Notes: a model not told the origin generated them from the letters alone. Shown: positions 35,552 through 44,587, counted from the stretch's first letter. The stretch: 57,991 bases of DNA from Ardenticatenaceae bacterium (GCA_015491235.1 WFWG01000228.1:1-57991); one strand, 5' to 3'. Translations and numbers: made by a program.

Positions 35552-36334
35552 ATGAGTGAGCGCGTCGTGACGGTGGAAAAATCCGGACCGATTGGTTATC
35601 TCGTGCTCAACCGCCCCCCGGCCAACAGCTACAACCTGGAGTTCATGGAAGACCTGAACGCCGCCATCGAAGAGGTGCGCCGCGACGATGAGATCAAAGT
35701 GGTCATCACGCGCAGCGCGCTGGACCGCTTCTTCTCGGCCGGTGCGGACATCAAGGCGTTTGCCAGCGGCACGCCCGAGAGCAACGCCCGCATGGTGGCT
35801 TACGCCCACGAGGTGCTCTTCAAGATTCAGCGCACGCCCAAGATTTTCATCGCCGCCATCGCGGGCCACGCCCTGGGCGGGGGGCTGGAGATCGCGCTGG
35901 CCCACGACCTGCGCTTCGGCGCCGAGGGTGAGTACAAGTTGGGCCTGCCGGAGGTTACGCTGGGCCTCTTGCCCGGCAACGGCGGCACCCAGCGCCTGCC
36001 CCGCCTCATCGGGCGCAGCAAGGCGCTCGACCTGATGATTACCGGCCGCACCGTCAGCCCACAGGAGGCTTACGAACTGGGCATCCTCGACCGGCTCTAC
36101 CCCGCCGACGAACTGCTCGCCAAGGCCGAGGAGTACGCCCAGGCGCTGGCGGCTGGCGCTACCAAGGCCATCGGGCTTATCAAGCTGGCCGTCAACGAGG
36201 GCTTGGAGGTCTCACTGGACAGTGGTATGGTGATCGAGCGCCAGGGCATCAACCAGCTCTTCGCCAGCGAGGACGCCCAGGAAGGGTTCCAGGCCTTCCT
36301 GGAGAAGCGCAAGCCGCAGTTCAAGGGGCGGTAA
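35552..36334 (+). CDS. Enoyl-CoA hydratase (crotonase family)
   Basis: A 260-residue crotonase. Oxyanion-hole segments [11 protein letters not shown] near residue 67 and [15 protein letters not shown] near 109-123, and [20 protein letters not shown] near 130-149, are present. Both catalytic glutamates of true hydratases are kept (GGGLE and LPEV). It is expected to hydrate an enoyl-CoA in beta-oxidation-like degradation. It has its own AGGAGGCAGG ribosome site after the heptad palindrome. Confidence 0.9.
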   Translation: MSERVVTVEKSGPIGYLVLNRPPANSYNLEFMEDLNAAIEEVRRDDEIKVVITRSALDRFFSAGADIKAFASGTPESNARMVAYAHEVLFKIQRTPKIFIAAIAGHALGGGLEIALAHDLRFGAEGEYKLGLPEVTLGLLPGNGGTQRLPRLIGRSKALDLMITGRTVSPQEAYELGILDRLYPADELLAKAEEYAQALAAGATKAIGLIKLAVNEGLEVSLDSGMVIERQGINQLFASEDAQEGFQAFLEKRKPQFKGR

Positions 36335-36348
36335 ATCGCACGCGAAGG

Positions 36349-36379
36349 GGTGCGACGCACCTCGGAGGTGCGTCGCACC
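36349..36379. repeat. Perfect hairpin between two crotonase genes
   Basis: GGTGCGACGCACCT and AGGTGCGTCGCACC, a perfect 14-bp stem with a 3-base loop, 15 bases after the first crotonase stop. There is no T-tract, so it may stabilise mRNA ends or be a REP-like element rather than a terminator. Confidence 0.7.
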
Positions 36380-36393
36380 TTCACGAATGGCTT

Positions 36394-37176
36394 ATGACCA
36401 CGTTTGAAACCCTCGACTACACAGTCGAAAAGGGCATTGCCCGGGTGACGCTCAGCCGCCCGGACGTGCTCAACGCCATCAATGAGACCATGCGGCGGGA
36501 ACTGGCCGCGCTTCCGCCCCTGTTGGAGGCCCCCGAGGTGCGCGTGGTGGTCTTCACGGGAGCTGGCCGGGCCTTTTGCGCTGGCGGCGACGTCTCCCTC
36601 TTCGAGCAGGAGTGGCGCACGCCCGACTTTCGCGCCCACAGTCGCACCCTGACCGACACCTTTGACTTTCTGGAGCGGCTGGAGAAGCCCGTCATCGCGG
36701 CCATCAACGGCGTCGCCACCGGCGCGGGCCTGCAACTGGCCCTCTCGTGCGACCTGCGCTTTATGGCGGCCTCGGCCCGCGTGGGGTTTCGCGAGAACTT
36801 CCTGGGCCTGATTCCCGGTGTGGGGGGTATCACGCGCCTGCTACGTCTCGTTGGGCCGGCCGTCGCCAAGGAACTCATTTTCTTTGCCGACCTCATTGGC
36901 GCTGAAGAAGCGCTGGCCCGTGGGCTGGTCAACCGTGTCTACCCCGACGACCACCTGTTGGACGAGACGCTGGCCTTTGCGGAGCGGCTGACCCGCCGCG
37001 CGCCCCAGGCGCTGGGACTGGCCAAGTTGCTTATCAACGAGGCCCAGAACGTGGACCTGCACACCGGGCGCACGCTGGAGGCGCTGGCACAGAGCATTCT
37101 GCTCACCACGAAGGACCACAAGGAAGGGGTGCGCGCGTTCCGCGAGAAGCGGAAGCCCAAGTTCACCGGCGCATAA
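36394..37176 (+). CDS. Enoyl-CoA hydratase/isomerase family protein
   Basis: A 260-residue crotonase-family protein with AFCAGGDVSLFEQEW near residue 65 and ATGAGLQLALSCD near 109-121. The position of the first catalytic Glu holds Gln (GLQL), whereas the second is kept (FRENFLGLIPG). This pattern suggests an isomerase, hydrolase or altered hydratase rather than the standard enzyme. It shares the C-terminal FREKRKPKFTG ending with the upstream crotonase, so the two are paralogues. No clear ribosome site precedes ATG 36394. Confidence 0.86.
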   Translation: MTTFETLDYTVEKGIARVTLSRPDVLNAINETMRRELAALPPLLEAPEVRVVVFTGAGRAFCAGGDVSLFEQEWRTPDFRAHSRTLTDTFDFLERLEKPVIAAINGVATGAGLQLALSCDLRFMAASARVGFRENFLGLIPGVGGITRLLRLVGPAVAKELIFFADLIGAEEALARGLVNRVYPDDHLLDETLAFAERLTRRAPQALGLAKLLINEAQNVDLHTGRTLEALAQSILLTTKDHKEGVRAFREKRKPKFTGA

Positions 37177-37211
37177 CGCGCTTGGACAGGCAAATGGTGA
37201 GGAGGTGAGCG

Positions 37212-37787
37212 GTGGCGCTGTTGCTGGAGTTCAACGGCAAGCGGCCCCGCGTGGCCGAGGGGGTCTTCTTGGCCCCCACAGCGGTGCTCATCGGCGACGT
37301 GGTGGTCGAAGCGGGCACCAGCATTTGGTTTGGAGCCGTCCTGCGGGGCGACTTTGGCTCCATCGTCGTTGGACCGGGGTGCAGCATTCAGGACAACGTG
37401 GTTATCCACTCCATGGAGGAGCGGCCCACCATCATCGGCGCACAAGTGACTGTGGGCCACTGTGCCGTGCTGGAGGGATGCCAGGTAGGCGACGGTACCA
37501 TCGTGGGCATGAACGCCGTGGTGTTGCCCCGCGCCACCGTGGGGGCCGAGGTGGTGGTGGCGGCCGGCAGCGTGGTGGCCGAGGGTGAAACCGTGCCCGA
37601 CCGCGTGCTGGTGGCTGGTGTGCCAGCGCAGGTGAAAAAGGAGCTTTCGGGCCGAGCCCTCGACTGGGTCCGCCGCGCGCCGCGCGAGTACCGCGAAATC
37701 TCACGTCAGTATCTGCGATTGGGCATCGGCAACGGAACAGGGAGTGTGCTTCATGAGCAAGCGCATGACGATGAAGGAGGCCATTGA
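37212..37787 (+). CDS. Gamma-carbonic-anhydrase-like hexapeptide-repeat protein
   Basis: A 191-residue left-handed beta-helix protein of the gamma-CA/PaaY/CaiE group. Hexapeptide turns run from IGDVVVEAGTSIWFGAV to VVAEGETVPDRV, then a C-terminal helix. Two of the three usual zinc ligands are present (His66 in VVIHS, His83 in VTVGHC), but the third, normally His in LHGC, is Glu88 (LEGC). PaaY-type proteins hydrolyse dead-end CoA thioesters in aromatic degradation (family knowledge). GTG start after GGAGGTGA. It overlaps the CoA-transferase start by 35 bp. Confidence 0.83.
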   Translation: MALLLEFNGKRPRVAEGVFLAPTAVLIGDVVVEAGTSIWFGAVLRGDFGSIVVGPGCSIQDNVVIHSMEERPTIIGAQVTVGHCAVLEGCQVGDGTIVGMNAVVLPRATVGAEVVVAAGSVVAEGETVPDRVLVAGVPAQVKKELSGRALDWVRRAPREYREISRQYLRLGIGNGTGSVLHEQAHDDEGGH

Positions 37788-38673
37788 GCGCTTCGTGCCC
37801 GACGGCAGCCGCGTGGCGCTGGGCCTCTGTTTGGAATCGCTCATCCCCTTCGCGGCCGGGCACGAGATCGTCCGCCAGGGGAAGCGGCACCTCACGCTCA
37901 TCGGCCCCATCTCCGACATGCTGTTCGACCAACTCATCGGGGCCGGGTGTGTGGACTGCGTGATGGCTGCCTGGGTGGGCAACGTCAGTGCTGGGCTGGC
38001 GCACTGCTTTCGGCGGGCAGTGGAACAGGAGGTTCCCCATCCCATCGAGGTACGCGACCACAGCAACTTCACTATCAGCCTGGCGTTGCTGGCGGCGGCC
38101 TTGGGCGCGCCCTTCATCCCCACGCGCTCGGTGCTGGGCACCGACCTGCCCAACACCAACCCGGACCTCGTCGAGAGCACCAATCCCCTGAGCGAGGCGG
38201 GGGAGCCCCTCTTGCTGGTGCGCGCCATTCAGCCCGACGTGACCATCCTGCACGTACAGCGGGCCGACGAGGAGGGGCACGCCCACATGTGGGGGAACCT
38301 GGGCATTAGCGTGGAGGCCGCCCTGGCCGCCAAAGCAGTCATCGTGGTGGCCGAGGAGGTGGTCTCGCGGGATGTGTTGCTCAGCGACCCCAACCGTATC
38401 GTGGTGCCGGCCCACAAGGTGGTGGCTGTGGTGGAGGAGCCCGGCGGCGCCCACCCTTCGCCCGTGCAGGGCTACTACGGCCGCGACCACGAGATGTACC
38501 ACGATTACCACCGGCGCACCCGCACGGTGGAGGGCTTTCATGAATGGCTGGAGGAATGGGTGCTGGGCGTGCCCGATCGCGCGGCCTACTTGGATCGGCT
38601 TGGCGAGGCGCGCTGGCAGGGCCTCCAGCGCAAGCAGCCGGCCCCCAGCGCGTCGGCCGATTATGGGTATTGA
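37753..38673 (+). CDS. CoA-transferase subunit A (glutaconate CoA-transferase/IpdA-like)
   Basis: A 306-residue class I CoA-transferase alpha-type subunit: GSRVALGLCLESLIPFAAGH near residues 18-37, LTLIGPISDMLFDQLIGAGC, GAPFIPTRSVLGTDL and DVTILHVQRADEEGHAHMWG. It needs a beta subunit; the only candidate in the window is at 41154, 2.5 kb away, beyond an aldehyde dehydrogenase and a toxin-antitoxin pair. Members include glutaconate CoA-transferases and IpdAB ring-opening hydrolases. The start ATG lies inside the end of the hexapeptide gene. The 102 bases after it (38674-38775) hold nothing recognised apart from the next ribosome site. Confidence 0.85.
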   Translation: MSKRMTMKEAIERFVPDGSRVALGLCLESLIPFAAGHEIVRQGKRHLTLIGPISDMLFDQLIGAGCVDCVMAAWVGNVSAGLAHCFRRAVEQEVPHPIEVRDHSNFTISLALLAAALGAPFIPTRSVLGTDLPNTNPDLVESTNPLSEAGEPLLLVRAIQPDVTILHVQRADEEGHAHMWGNLGISVEAALAAKAVIVVAEEVVSRDVLLSDPNRIVVPAHKVVAVVEEPGGAHPSPVQGYYGRDHEMYHDYHRRTRTVEGFHEWLEEWVLGVPDRAAYLDRLGEARWQGLQRKQPAPSASADYGY

Positions 38674-38775
38674 GAAGAAGGGCAGGAGAGTAAAGTTCGT
38701 GGCTTCTGCCGAGGTGTGGGCTTGTTCATCCCAACTGGATTCCCGAAGTGAGCAGATCGTAGCGGAGGTGGGAAG

Positions 38776-40209
38776 ATGGCACAAATGTTGATCAACGGCG
38801 AGTTCGTGGACTCCGTGTCCGGGGAGACGATGAAAATCTACAACCCGGCCACGGGCGAAGTGGTGGACGAAGTGCCCAAGGGCACGCGCGAGGACGTGGA
38901 CCGCGCGGCCAAGGCGGCCGCGGCTGCCTTCGAGGGCTGGTGGGCCACGCCGGCCGCCAAGCGGGGCGAAATTCTCTACCGGGCCATTCGCATGTTGGAG
39001 GAGCAGGAGGACGAGTTGGCCCACTTGCTCACCAGCGAGCAGGGCAAGCCGGTCCGTGAGGCCAAGCTGGAGTTGCGCCGCTTCATGCACACGCTGGAAC
39101 ATTACGCCGGCCTGGCCAAGAACCTGCGGGGCGGCTACGTGCCCTCCCTCGATGACCGGCGCTTCGGCATGATCCTCAAGCGGCCCATCGGCGTGGTGGG
39201 GGCCATTGTGCCCTGGAACTTCCCCGTTTCCCTCATGGGCAACAAAATTGCCCCCGCCCTGGTGGCCGGCAACACGGTCATCGTCAAGCCCGCCAACACC
39301 ACGCCCCTCACCGACATCCGCGTGATTCGGATTCTCAACGAGGCCGGCCTGCCGCCGGGCGTGCTCAACGTGGTCACCGGCCCCGGCTCAGAGGTGGGTG
39401 AGGCTATGGTGGAACACCCCCTCATCCGCAAGATCGGCTTCACCGGCTCCACGCCCGTGGGCCGGCGCGTCATGGCCAAGGCGGCCGAGCAGATCAAGCG
39501 CGTTACCCTGGAGTTGGGCGGCTCCGACCCCATGATCGTGTGCGACGACGCCGACATTGACGCGGCTGTCAGCGCGGCCAGCGTGGGGCGCTTCTTCAAC
39601 TGCGGCCAGGCCTGTCTGGCCATCAAGCGGGTCTACGTCTTCGAGTCGGTCTACGAGGAGTTCGTGGAGAAGCTGAAGGCCAAGGTGGAGCGCCTGCGCG
39701 TGGGGCCGGGCTGGGAAAAGGGCGTTCTCATCGGCCCCATGCACACGGCCGGCCAGCGGGCCGAAATCGAGGAGCAGGTGGCCGACGCCGTGGAGCGGGG
39801 CGCCAAAATCGTCGTGGGCGGCCGGCGGCCCGAGGGCCCGCCGTACGAGCGGGGCAACTACTACCTGCCCACCGTGCTGGTGGAGGCCCCCCACGATAGC
39901 CGCGTGGCCACCGAGGAGACCTTCGGCCCGGTGCTGCCCGTCTGGCGCGTGCGTGACCTGGACGAGGCCATCCGCCTGGCGAACAGCTCCATTTACGGCC
40001 TGGGCTCTTCCATTTGGACGCGCGACCTGAGCCGCGCAATGTACGCGGCCGAGCGCATCGAGGCCGGCTACACGTGGATCAACGCGCCCCAGAAGATTTA
40101 CGACGAACTGCCCTTCGGCGGCATGAAGCAAAGCGGCATCGGCAAGGAGCACGGCCTGGAGGCGCTGGAGTATTACATGGAGACCAAAGCCGTGGTGATT
40201 GGGGTGTAG
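38776..40209 (+). CDS. Aldehyde dehydrogenase, succinate-semialdehyde-dehydrogenase-like
   Basis: A 477-residue ALDH-superfamily protein with GAIVPWNFPVSLMGNK near residue 138, base Glu in TLELGGSDPM near 243, catalytic Cys in NCGQACLAIKR near 277 and ETFGPVLPVWRV near 382. The final GIGKEHGLEALEYYMETKAV is typical of semialdehyde-type enzymes. It differs from the aldehyde dehydrogenase at 34001 enough to have another substrate. ATG 38776 follows GGAGGTGGGAAG. It is the last plus-strand gene before the inverted toxin-antitoxin pair. Confidence 0.9.
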   Translation: MAQMLINGEFVDSVSGETMKIYNPATGEVVDEVPKGTREDVDRAAKAAAAAFEGWWATPAAKRGEILYRAIRMLEEQEDELAHLLTSEQGKPVREAKLELRRFMHTLEHYAGLAKNLRGGYVPSLDDRRFGMILKRPIGVVGAIVPWNFPVSLMGNKIAPALVAGNTVIVKPANTTPLTDIRVIRILNEAGLPPGVLNVVTGPGSEVGEAMVEHPLIRKIGFTGSTPVGRRVMAKAAEQIKRVTLELGGSDPMIVCDDADIDAAVSAASVGRFFNCGQACLAIKRVYVFESVYEEFVEKLKAKVERLRVGPGWEKGVLIGPMHTAGQRAEIEEQVADAVERGAKIVVGGRRPEGPPYERGNYYLPTVLVEAPHDSRVATEETFGPVLPVWRVRDLDEAIRLANSSIYGLGSSIWTRDLSRAMYAAERIEAGYTWINAPQKIYDELPFGGMKQSGIGKEHGLEALEYYMETKAVVIGV

Positions 40210-40238
40210 CCCAAAGGTGTGAGACGCCCTCCACCCCT

Positions 40239-40697
40239 TCACAATTCCAGGGCCTTGAGGAAGGCTTCTCGAATCTCGGCCATCAGTTCACCGGGTGTTC
40301 GAATGGAAAAGGCCACATGCTGGTGTACTTCAGGTCGGTTGAAATCGCGGGTGTCTAACGTGACGAAGCGGTGAGGCTGAGCAGCAATAGCAGCCGCTAG
40401 GATAGGAGCATCTTTGGCGGCAATAACGTCCATACAACGCTGAACCTCTTCCGGAGTTGGATCATCAACGATTTCCCAGGGCAGTGTGTTTTGTAGCCGC
40501 CGGAAGTACGGGAGCGCGGCCGGCACTTTTCTTTGAAGGTTGCGCTCCACTTCGTCAAAAACTTGAGGACACACAACCGGCCGCAACAATCCTAATTCGG
40601 CCAGAATCACGAGAGCTCGACTGGCTCCAGTGGGAGAGGCAGCCGCAGCGAAGAGCACACTGGAGTCGAAGAAAATTCTAGGAGGCGGTGATCCCAT
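40239..40697 (-). CDS. PIN-domain toxin (putative RNase)
   Basis: A 152-residue PIN protein. Acidic active-site residues are readable: Asp in FFDSSVLFAA near residue 11, Glu in VFDEVERNL, Asp in AAKDAPILAAAI near 94, and Asp in VTLDTRDF near 114. VapC-like PIN proteins cleave RNA. It overlaps the AbrB-type antitoxin gene by 20 bp, antitoxin first, as in standard modules. It lies opposite to the surrounding catabolic genes. Confidence 0.84.
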   Translation of the reverse strand: MGSPPPRIFFDSSVLFAAAASPTGASRALVILAELGLLRPVVCPQVFDEVERNLQRKVPAALPYFRRLQNTLPWEIVDDPTPEEVQRCMDVIAAKDAPILAAAIAAQPHRFVTLDTRDFNRPEVHQHVAFSIRTPGELMAEIREAFLKALEL

Positions 40698-40983
40698 AGC
40701 GCTCGCGAAGCATCTGGATGCGCACCTCGGTCAGGTCGGCCAGGAGATCGTCCAGGGTGACGCCAGCCGCCTCCAACGCCTGCCGAAAGCCTTCCAGCGC
40801 CTCAGGGCTTTTTAGGGGGCGGGCGAGCAACAGGACTACGCCGTTCAATTGAATAACGGTACAAGTTCCACCATCTTCCAATCCGAGAGACGCTTTTATT
40901 CTTTCGGGCAGAATCAAGGGGCTCCCGGGTTCCAGCTTGAGAGTTTGCAGTGAGATGGTCGGTTTTTCGAGACGTTGGCTCAT
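40678..40983 (-). CDS. AbrB/MazE-type antitoxin
   Basis: A 101-residue protein. The start is set at ATG 40983 (MSQRLEKPTISLQTLKLEPG), after AAAGGG. The swapped-hairpin DNA-binding region reads SPLILPERIKASLGLEDGG then CTVIQLNGVVLLLARP, with an acidic, Leu-rich C-terminal tail that would bind the PIN toxin. Together the pair forms a type II toxin-antitoxin module that splits the catabolic cluster. Confidence 0.8.
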   Translation of the reverse strand: MSQRLEKPTISLQTLKLEPGSPLILPERIKASLGLEDGGTCTVIQLNGVVLLLARPLKSPEALEGFRQALEAAGVTLDDLLADLTEVRIQMLRERYGITAS

Positions 40984-41153
40984 GTTCGCACACGCCCTTT
41001 CATGTTTTGACGGGTGAATTGTAGCACTATTCACTTGTTGAGACAAAGAAAGGGCGTGTGCTGATAGGGGAGTTGACCTGGTGTCGTCTTCAGCGTCCAA
41101 GGAGCGTAACGGTCCGCTCGACCCATAAAGGCCCGACCTGAAAGGAGGGAATG

Positions 41154-41909
41154 ATGGATTACACGCCCCAAGAGTTGATGGTCGCCGCAGCGGCCCGCGA
41201 GATCAAGGACGGCGAGGTGGTCTTCGTGGGGATGCGCCTGCCGCTGATCGCCTTCGTGGTCGCCAAGCGAACCCACGCCCCCTCGGCCGTGGGCTACTTC
41301 GAGTGTGGCCTGGTGCGGGAGACGCCCTCTCCTGAGTTGCTCTACACCATGGCTGACCCGCCCAACGTGCTGGGCGCGGCGTGGGCCACCCAACTTCCCT
41401 ACTTGATGGGCCTGATGGCAGCGGGCTGGGTGGACGTGGGCTTCATCGGCGGCGCCCAGATTGACAAGCACGGCAACCTGAACACCTCCTACATCGGTTC
41501 CTACAAGCGGCCCCAGGTGCGCCTGCCGGGCAGTGGCGGCGCGGCCGACATCGCCTCCCTCTCCAAACGGCTGCTCATCATCATGAACCACGAGCGCCGG
41601 CGCTTCGTGGAGCGGGTGGACTACGTCACCTCGCCCGGCTACGGCGCGGGGCGCGGCTGGCGGGAGGCGGTGGGCTTGCCGCGCGGCGGCCCCAGCGCCG
41701 TTATCACCACGCTGGGCGTGCTGCGCTTCGACGAGAGCGGCGAGGCCTACCTGGCCAGCTACCACCCCTTCTCCAGCGTGGAGGAGGTGCGGGCCAACAC
41801 GGGGTGGGACTTGAAGGTGGCGCCGGATGTTCGCCCCACCCCGCCGCCCACGCCCGAGGAACTGCGCATCATTCGTGAGTACGACCCCCAGGGCTTCTGG
41901 ACCCGTTAA
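41154..41909 (+). CDS. CoA-transferase subunit B (glutaconate CoA-transferase/IpdB-like)
   Basis: A 251-residue beta-type class I CoA-transferase subunit: VVFVGMRLPLIAFVVAKRTH near residues 23-42, GYFECGLV near 47-54 with a Glu at the place where GctB-type subunits keep their catalytic Glu (inference), GFIGGAQIDKHGNLNTSYIG, and LPGSGGAADIASL. ATG 41154 is preferred over 41151 because AAAGGAGGG would be too close to the latter. It probably pairs with the A subunit at 37753. The amidohydrolase follows by 14 bp. Confidence 0.86.
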   Translation: MDYTPQELMVAAAAREIKDGEVVFVGMRLPLIAFVVAKRTHAPSAVGYFECGLVRETPSPELLYTMADPPNVLGAAWATQLPYLMGLMAAGWVDVGFIGGAQIDKHGNLNTSYIGSYKRPQVRLPGSGGAADIASLSKRLLIIMNHERRRFVERVDYVTSPGYGAGRGWREAVGLPRGGPSAVITTLGVLRFDESGEAYLASYHPFSSVEEVRANTGWDLKVAPDVRPTPPPTPEELRIIREYDPQGFWTR

Positions 41910-41923
41910 GGAGGAGGCGGGCG

Positions 41924-42802
41924 ATGAAACCACCTTACCCAGTTGTTGACGCCCACATCCACATCCAGCCGTGGGAGATGATTCATCCCCACGCCCTGGA
42001 AGCCCTCAAGCGGGGACGCGATGCCGAGCGCACCTTGGCCATGATGCGCGACCCCGACGAACTGGTGCGCTACATGGACGAGCACGACATCGAGAAGGTG
42101 TGCATCATCAACTACGTGGCGCCCCAGGTGATGGGCTTCCGGGAGCCAGGCGTGAACGAGTTTGCCGCCCGCTACGCGGCCGCCCACCCCGATCGTATTA
42201 TCCCCTTCGGGGGGATAGACGTGCAAAACCCGGAAGACATCGAGCGCCGGGTGGACTACCTTATCCACGAGTTGGGCATTCGGGGCATCAAGATTCACCC
42301 GCCCCACCAACTCGTGTACCCCAACGCCTACCGGGACGGCGGCGGTCTGGAGGCGCTGGCCGTGGTCTACGAGAAGGCCCAGGCGGCCGGCGTGCCGGTG
42401 ATGATTCACACCGGCACCAGCGTCTTCCCGGGCGCGCGCAACAAATACGCCGACCCCATGCCCATTGACGACGTGGCAGTGGACTTCCCCGACCTGCACA
42501 TCATCCTGGCCCACGGCGGGCGGCCCATCTGGATGGACACGGCCTACTTTCTCCTGCGGCGCCACCCCAACGTCTGGTTCGACATCTCCAGCGTGCCCCC
42601 CAAACGCCTGCTTGACTACTTCCCCTGGCTGGAGCGGGTGGCCCACAAGACCATCTTCGGTTCCGACTGGCCCGGGCCGGGCGTGCCCTCCATGGCGGCG
42701 AACATCGCGGCCTTCTACGAGCTTCCTCTGAGCGAGGAGACCAAGCGGGCCATCCTGCGGGAGAACGCCCTGCGCCTGTTCGGGTTCGCCGGGGCCGGAT
42801 GA
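41924..42802 (+). CDS. Amidohydrolase-family (amidohydrolase 2) metal-dependent hydrolase or decarboxylase
   Basis: A 292-residue TIM-barrel protein: VVDAHIHIQPW (HxH metal pair) at residues 7-17, GIKIHPPHQLVYPN, VPVMIHTGTSVFPG, LHIILAHGGRPIW and TIFGSDWPGPG, the last with the metal-binding Asp. Family members include gamma-resorcylate and ACMS decarboxylases and lactone hydrolases acting in aromatic degradation. It is in the same operon as the CoA-transferase B subunit. Which reaction it performs cannot be told. Confidence 0.84.
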   Translation: MKPPYPVVDAHIHIQPWEMIHPHALEALKRGRDAERTLAMMRDPDELVRYMDEHDIEKVCIINYVAPQVMGFREPGVNEFAARYAAAHPDRIIPFGGIDVQNPEDIERRVDYLIHELGIRGIKIHPPHQLVYPNAYRDGGGLEALAVVYEKAQAAGVPVMIHTGTSVFPGARNKYADPMPIDDVAVDFPDLHIILAHGGRPIWMDTAYFLLRRHPNVWFDISSVPPKRLLDYFPWLERVAHKTIFGSDWPGPGVPSMAANIAAFYELPLSEETKRAILRENALRLFGFAGAG

Positions 42803-42872
42803 GGCAATTGGGTTCTTCTCCGGATGAAAATGAACTACGGATTGCGCGGATTTCTCCTCCGTGTGCATCTTT

Positions 42873-42923
42873 TATATCGCTCGCGTTCCGGGAGTTGTCA
42901 AAGCGATATATTTGTGATATAAT
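42873..42923 (+). promoter_or_regulatory. Promoter and inverted repeat upstream of the benzoate-CoA ligase gene
   Basis: TTGTCA (42895-42900), a 17-base spacer and a perfect TATAAT (42918-42923). A 9-bp inverted repeat TATATCGCT (42873-42881)/AGCGATATA (42902-42910) brackets the -35 element, and GATATA recurs just before the -10. This layout suits a repressor or activator site. It shows that the ligase starts a new transcription unit, 90 bases before the ATG. Confidence 0.8.
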
Positions 42924-43012
42924 GTACAAACGAACGGGATGTCCGTCGGAATTGACGTTCCGTTTCCAACTGCCCCCGAACGTGTGAACACCCTGTTTGA
43001 GGAGGTCAAAAC

Positions 43013-44587
43013 ATGTTCCAAGTCCCAGAGACCATGAATGCGGCCGACTATTTCGTTGACCGCAACGTGCGGGAGGGGCGCGGGAACAAGGTGGCCATCA
43101 TTGACACAGCCGACGGACGCGAGTACACCTACAATGATGTCCTCGACATGGTCAACCGCTTCGGCAATCTCCTCCGTGAGGCCCTTGACACCCGCATAGA
43201 AGAGCGGGTGATGATGCTCACCCTCGATTCCCCAGCCTTCGTGGCGGGGTTTTTTGGCAGCATCAAGGTAGGAGTTGTCCCCATTCCGGTCAACACCCTG
43301 CTGAAGCCACCTGACTACGAGTATCTTCTGAACGACAGCCGGGCGCGCGTCTTGCTCGTCAGCGCCCCCCTCTTCCCCCAGGTAGCGCCGGTGCTCGACC
43401 GCCTGCGCTACCTTAAGCACGTCGTGGTGGTCGGCGAGGCGGACGTGAGCGGCGTGCCGGGCCACATCGCCGTCCACCAGTATGGTGAACTCATGGCACA
43501 GGCGTCCAACGAACTTGAGCCGGAGATGATGAGCAAGGACGACGCCTGTTTCTGGCTCTACAGCTCCGGCACGACGGGCTTTCCGAAGGGGGCTGTTCAC
43601 CTTCAGCACGACATGCTCTACTGTGCGTATCACTACGCCCAACAAGTGCTAGGCATCAACGAGAACGACCGCACGTTCTCCGTGGCCAAGCTCTTCTTCG
43701 CCTACGGGTTGGGGAACGCGCTCTACTTCCCCTTCTCGGTGGGCGCAACGACCATCCTCTATCCCGGCAAGCCTGATCCACACGTCTTTTACCAGATCGT
43801 GACCAATTACAAGCCCACCCTGTTCTTTTCCGTTCCCACGGCCTACGCGGCCATGCTGAGCGTGGAAGATACGTCCCAGTACGACTTCAGCAGTGTGCGG
43901 CTTTGTGTTTCGGCAGGCGAAGCGCTGCCGCCGGCCGTCTACGAGCGATGGAAGGAGCGCTTTGGGGTGGAGATTTTGGACGGCATCGGCTCCACGGAAG
44001 CACTCCACATCTTCATCTCCAACCGGCCGGGCGAGGTGAAGCCCGGCTCATCGGGCAAGCTGGTGCCTGGCTACGAGGCCAAAATCGTGGACGAGGAGGG
44101 CCAGCCGGTGCCAGTGGGCGAGGTCGGCGACCTTTACATCAAGGGAGACTCCACCTGCGCCTATTACTGGAACAAGCACGAGAAAACCAAAGACACTATC
44201 CAAGGCCACTGGCTGCGCACGGGCGACAAGTACTCGATGGACGAGGAAGGCTATTTCTACTACCACGGTCGCTCCGACGACATGATCAAAGCTGGCGGCA
44301 TCTGGGTCTCGCCCGTCGAGGTGGAGAATGCCCTGATGGAACACCCGGCCGTGCTGGAGTGCGGCGTGGTGGGCGCGCCTGACGAGGAAGGGCTGCTGAA
44401 GCCGAAGGCCTTCGTGGTGCTGAAACCCGGCTACGAGCCCTCAGAGGCGCTCGCCCAGGAGTTGATCTTGTTCGTAAAAGAGCGCATCGCCAAGTACAAG
44501 TATCCTCGCTGGATCGAGTTCGTGGAAGAACTTCCCAAGACAGCAACCGGAAAGATACAGCGTTACAAGCTGCGACAACTCGTGTAA
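43013..44587 (+). CDS. Benzoate-CoA ligase family protein
   Basis: A 524-residue AMP-forming aryl-CoA ligase. It starts with the family-typical MNAADYFVDRNVREGRGNKV. P-loop LYSSGTTGFPKGAVHLQHDM near residue 180, DGIGSTEALHIFISN near 322, hinge and ribose-binding LRTGDKYSMDEEGYFYYHGR near 402-421, and final lysine LPKTATGKIQRYKL. DGIGSTE(M/A)LHIF is characteristic of benzoate/4-hydroxybenzoate-CoA ligases. It activates an aromatic carboxylate by CoA thioester formation. The exact ring substituents accepted are unknown. Confidence 0.9.
   Translation: MFQVPETMNAADYFVDRNVREGRGNKVAIIDTADGREYTYNDVLDMVNRFGNLLREALDTRIEERVMMLTLDSPAFVAGFFGSIKVGVVPIPVNTLLKPPDYEYLLNDSRARVLLVSAPLFPQVAPVLDRLRYLKHVVVVGEADVSGVPGHIAVHQYGELMAQASNELEPEMMSKDDACFWLYSSGTTGFPKGAVHLQHDMLYCAYHYAQQVLGINENDRTFSVAKLFFAYGLGNALYFPFSVGATTILYPGKPDPHVFYQIVTNYKPTLFFSVPTAYAAMLSVEDTSQYDFSSVRLCVSAGEALPPAVYERWKERFGVEILDGIGSTEALHIFISNRPGEVKPGSSGKLVPGYEAKIVDEEGQPVPVGEVGDLYIKGDSTCAYYWNKHEKTKDTIQGHWLRTGDKYSMDEEGYFYYHGRSDDMIKAGGIWVSPVEVENALMEHPAVLECGVVGAPDEEGLLKPKAFVVLKPGYEPSEALAQELILFVKERIAKYKYPRWIEFVEELPKTATGKIQRYKLRQLV

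Noticed and set aside
36349-36379. Rho-independent terminator
   Set aside because: The stem is perfect but no T-run follows on either strand; it is listed as a hairpin repeat instead.
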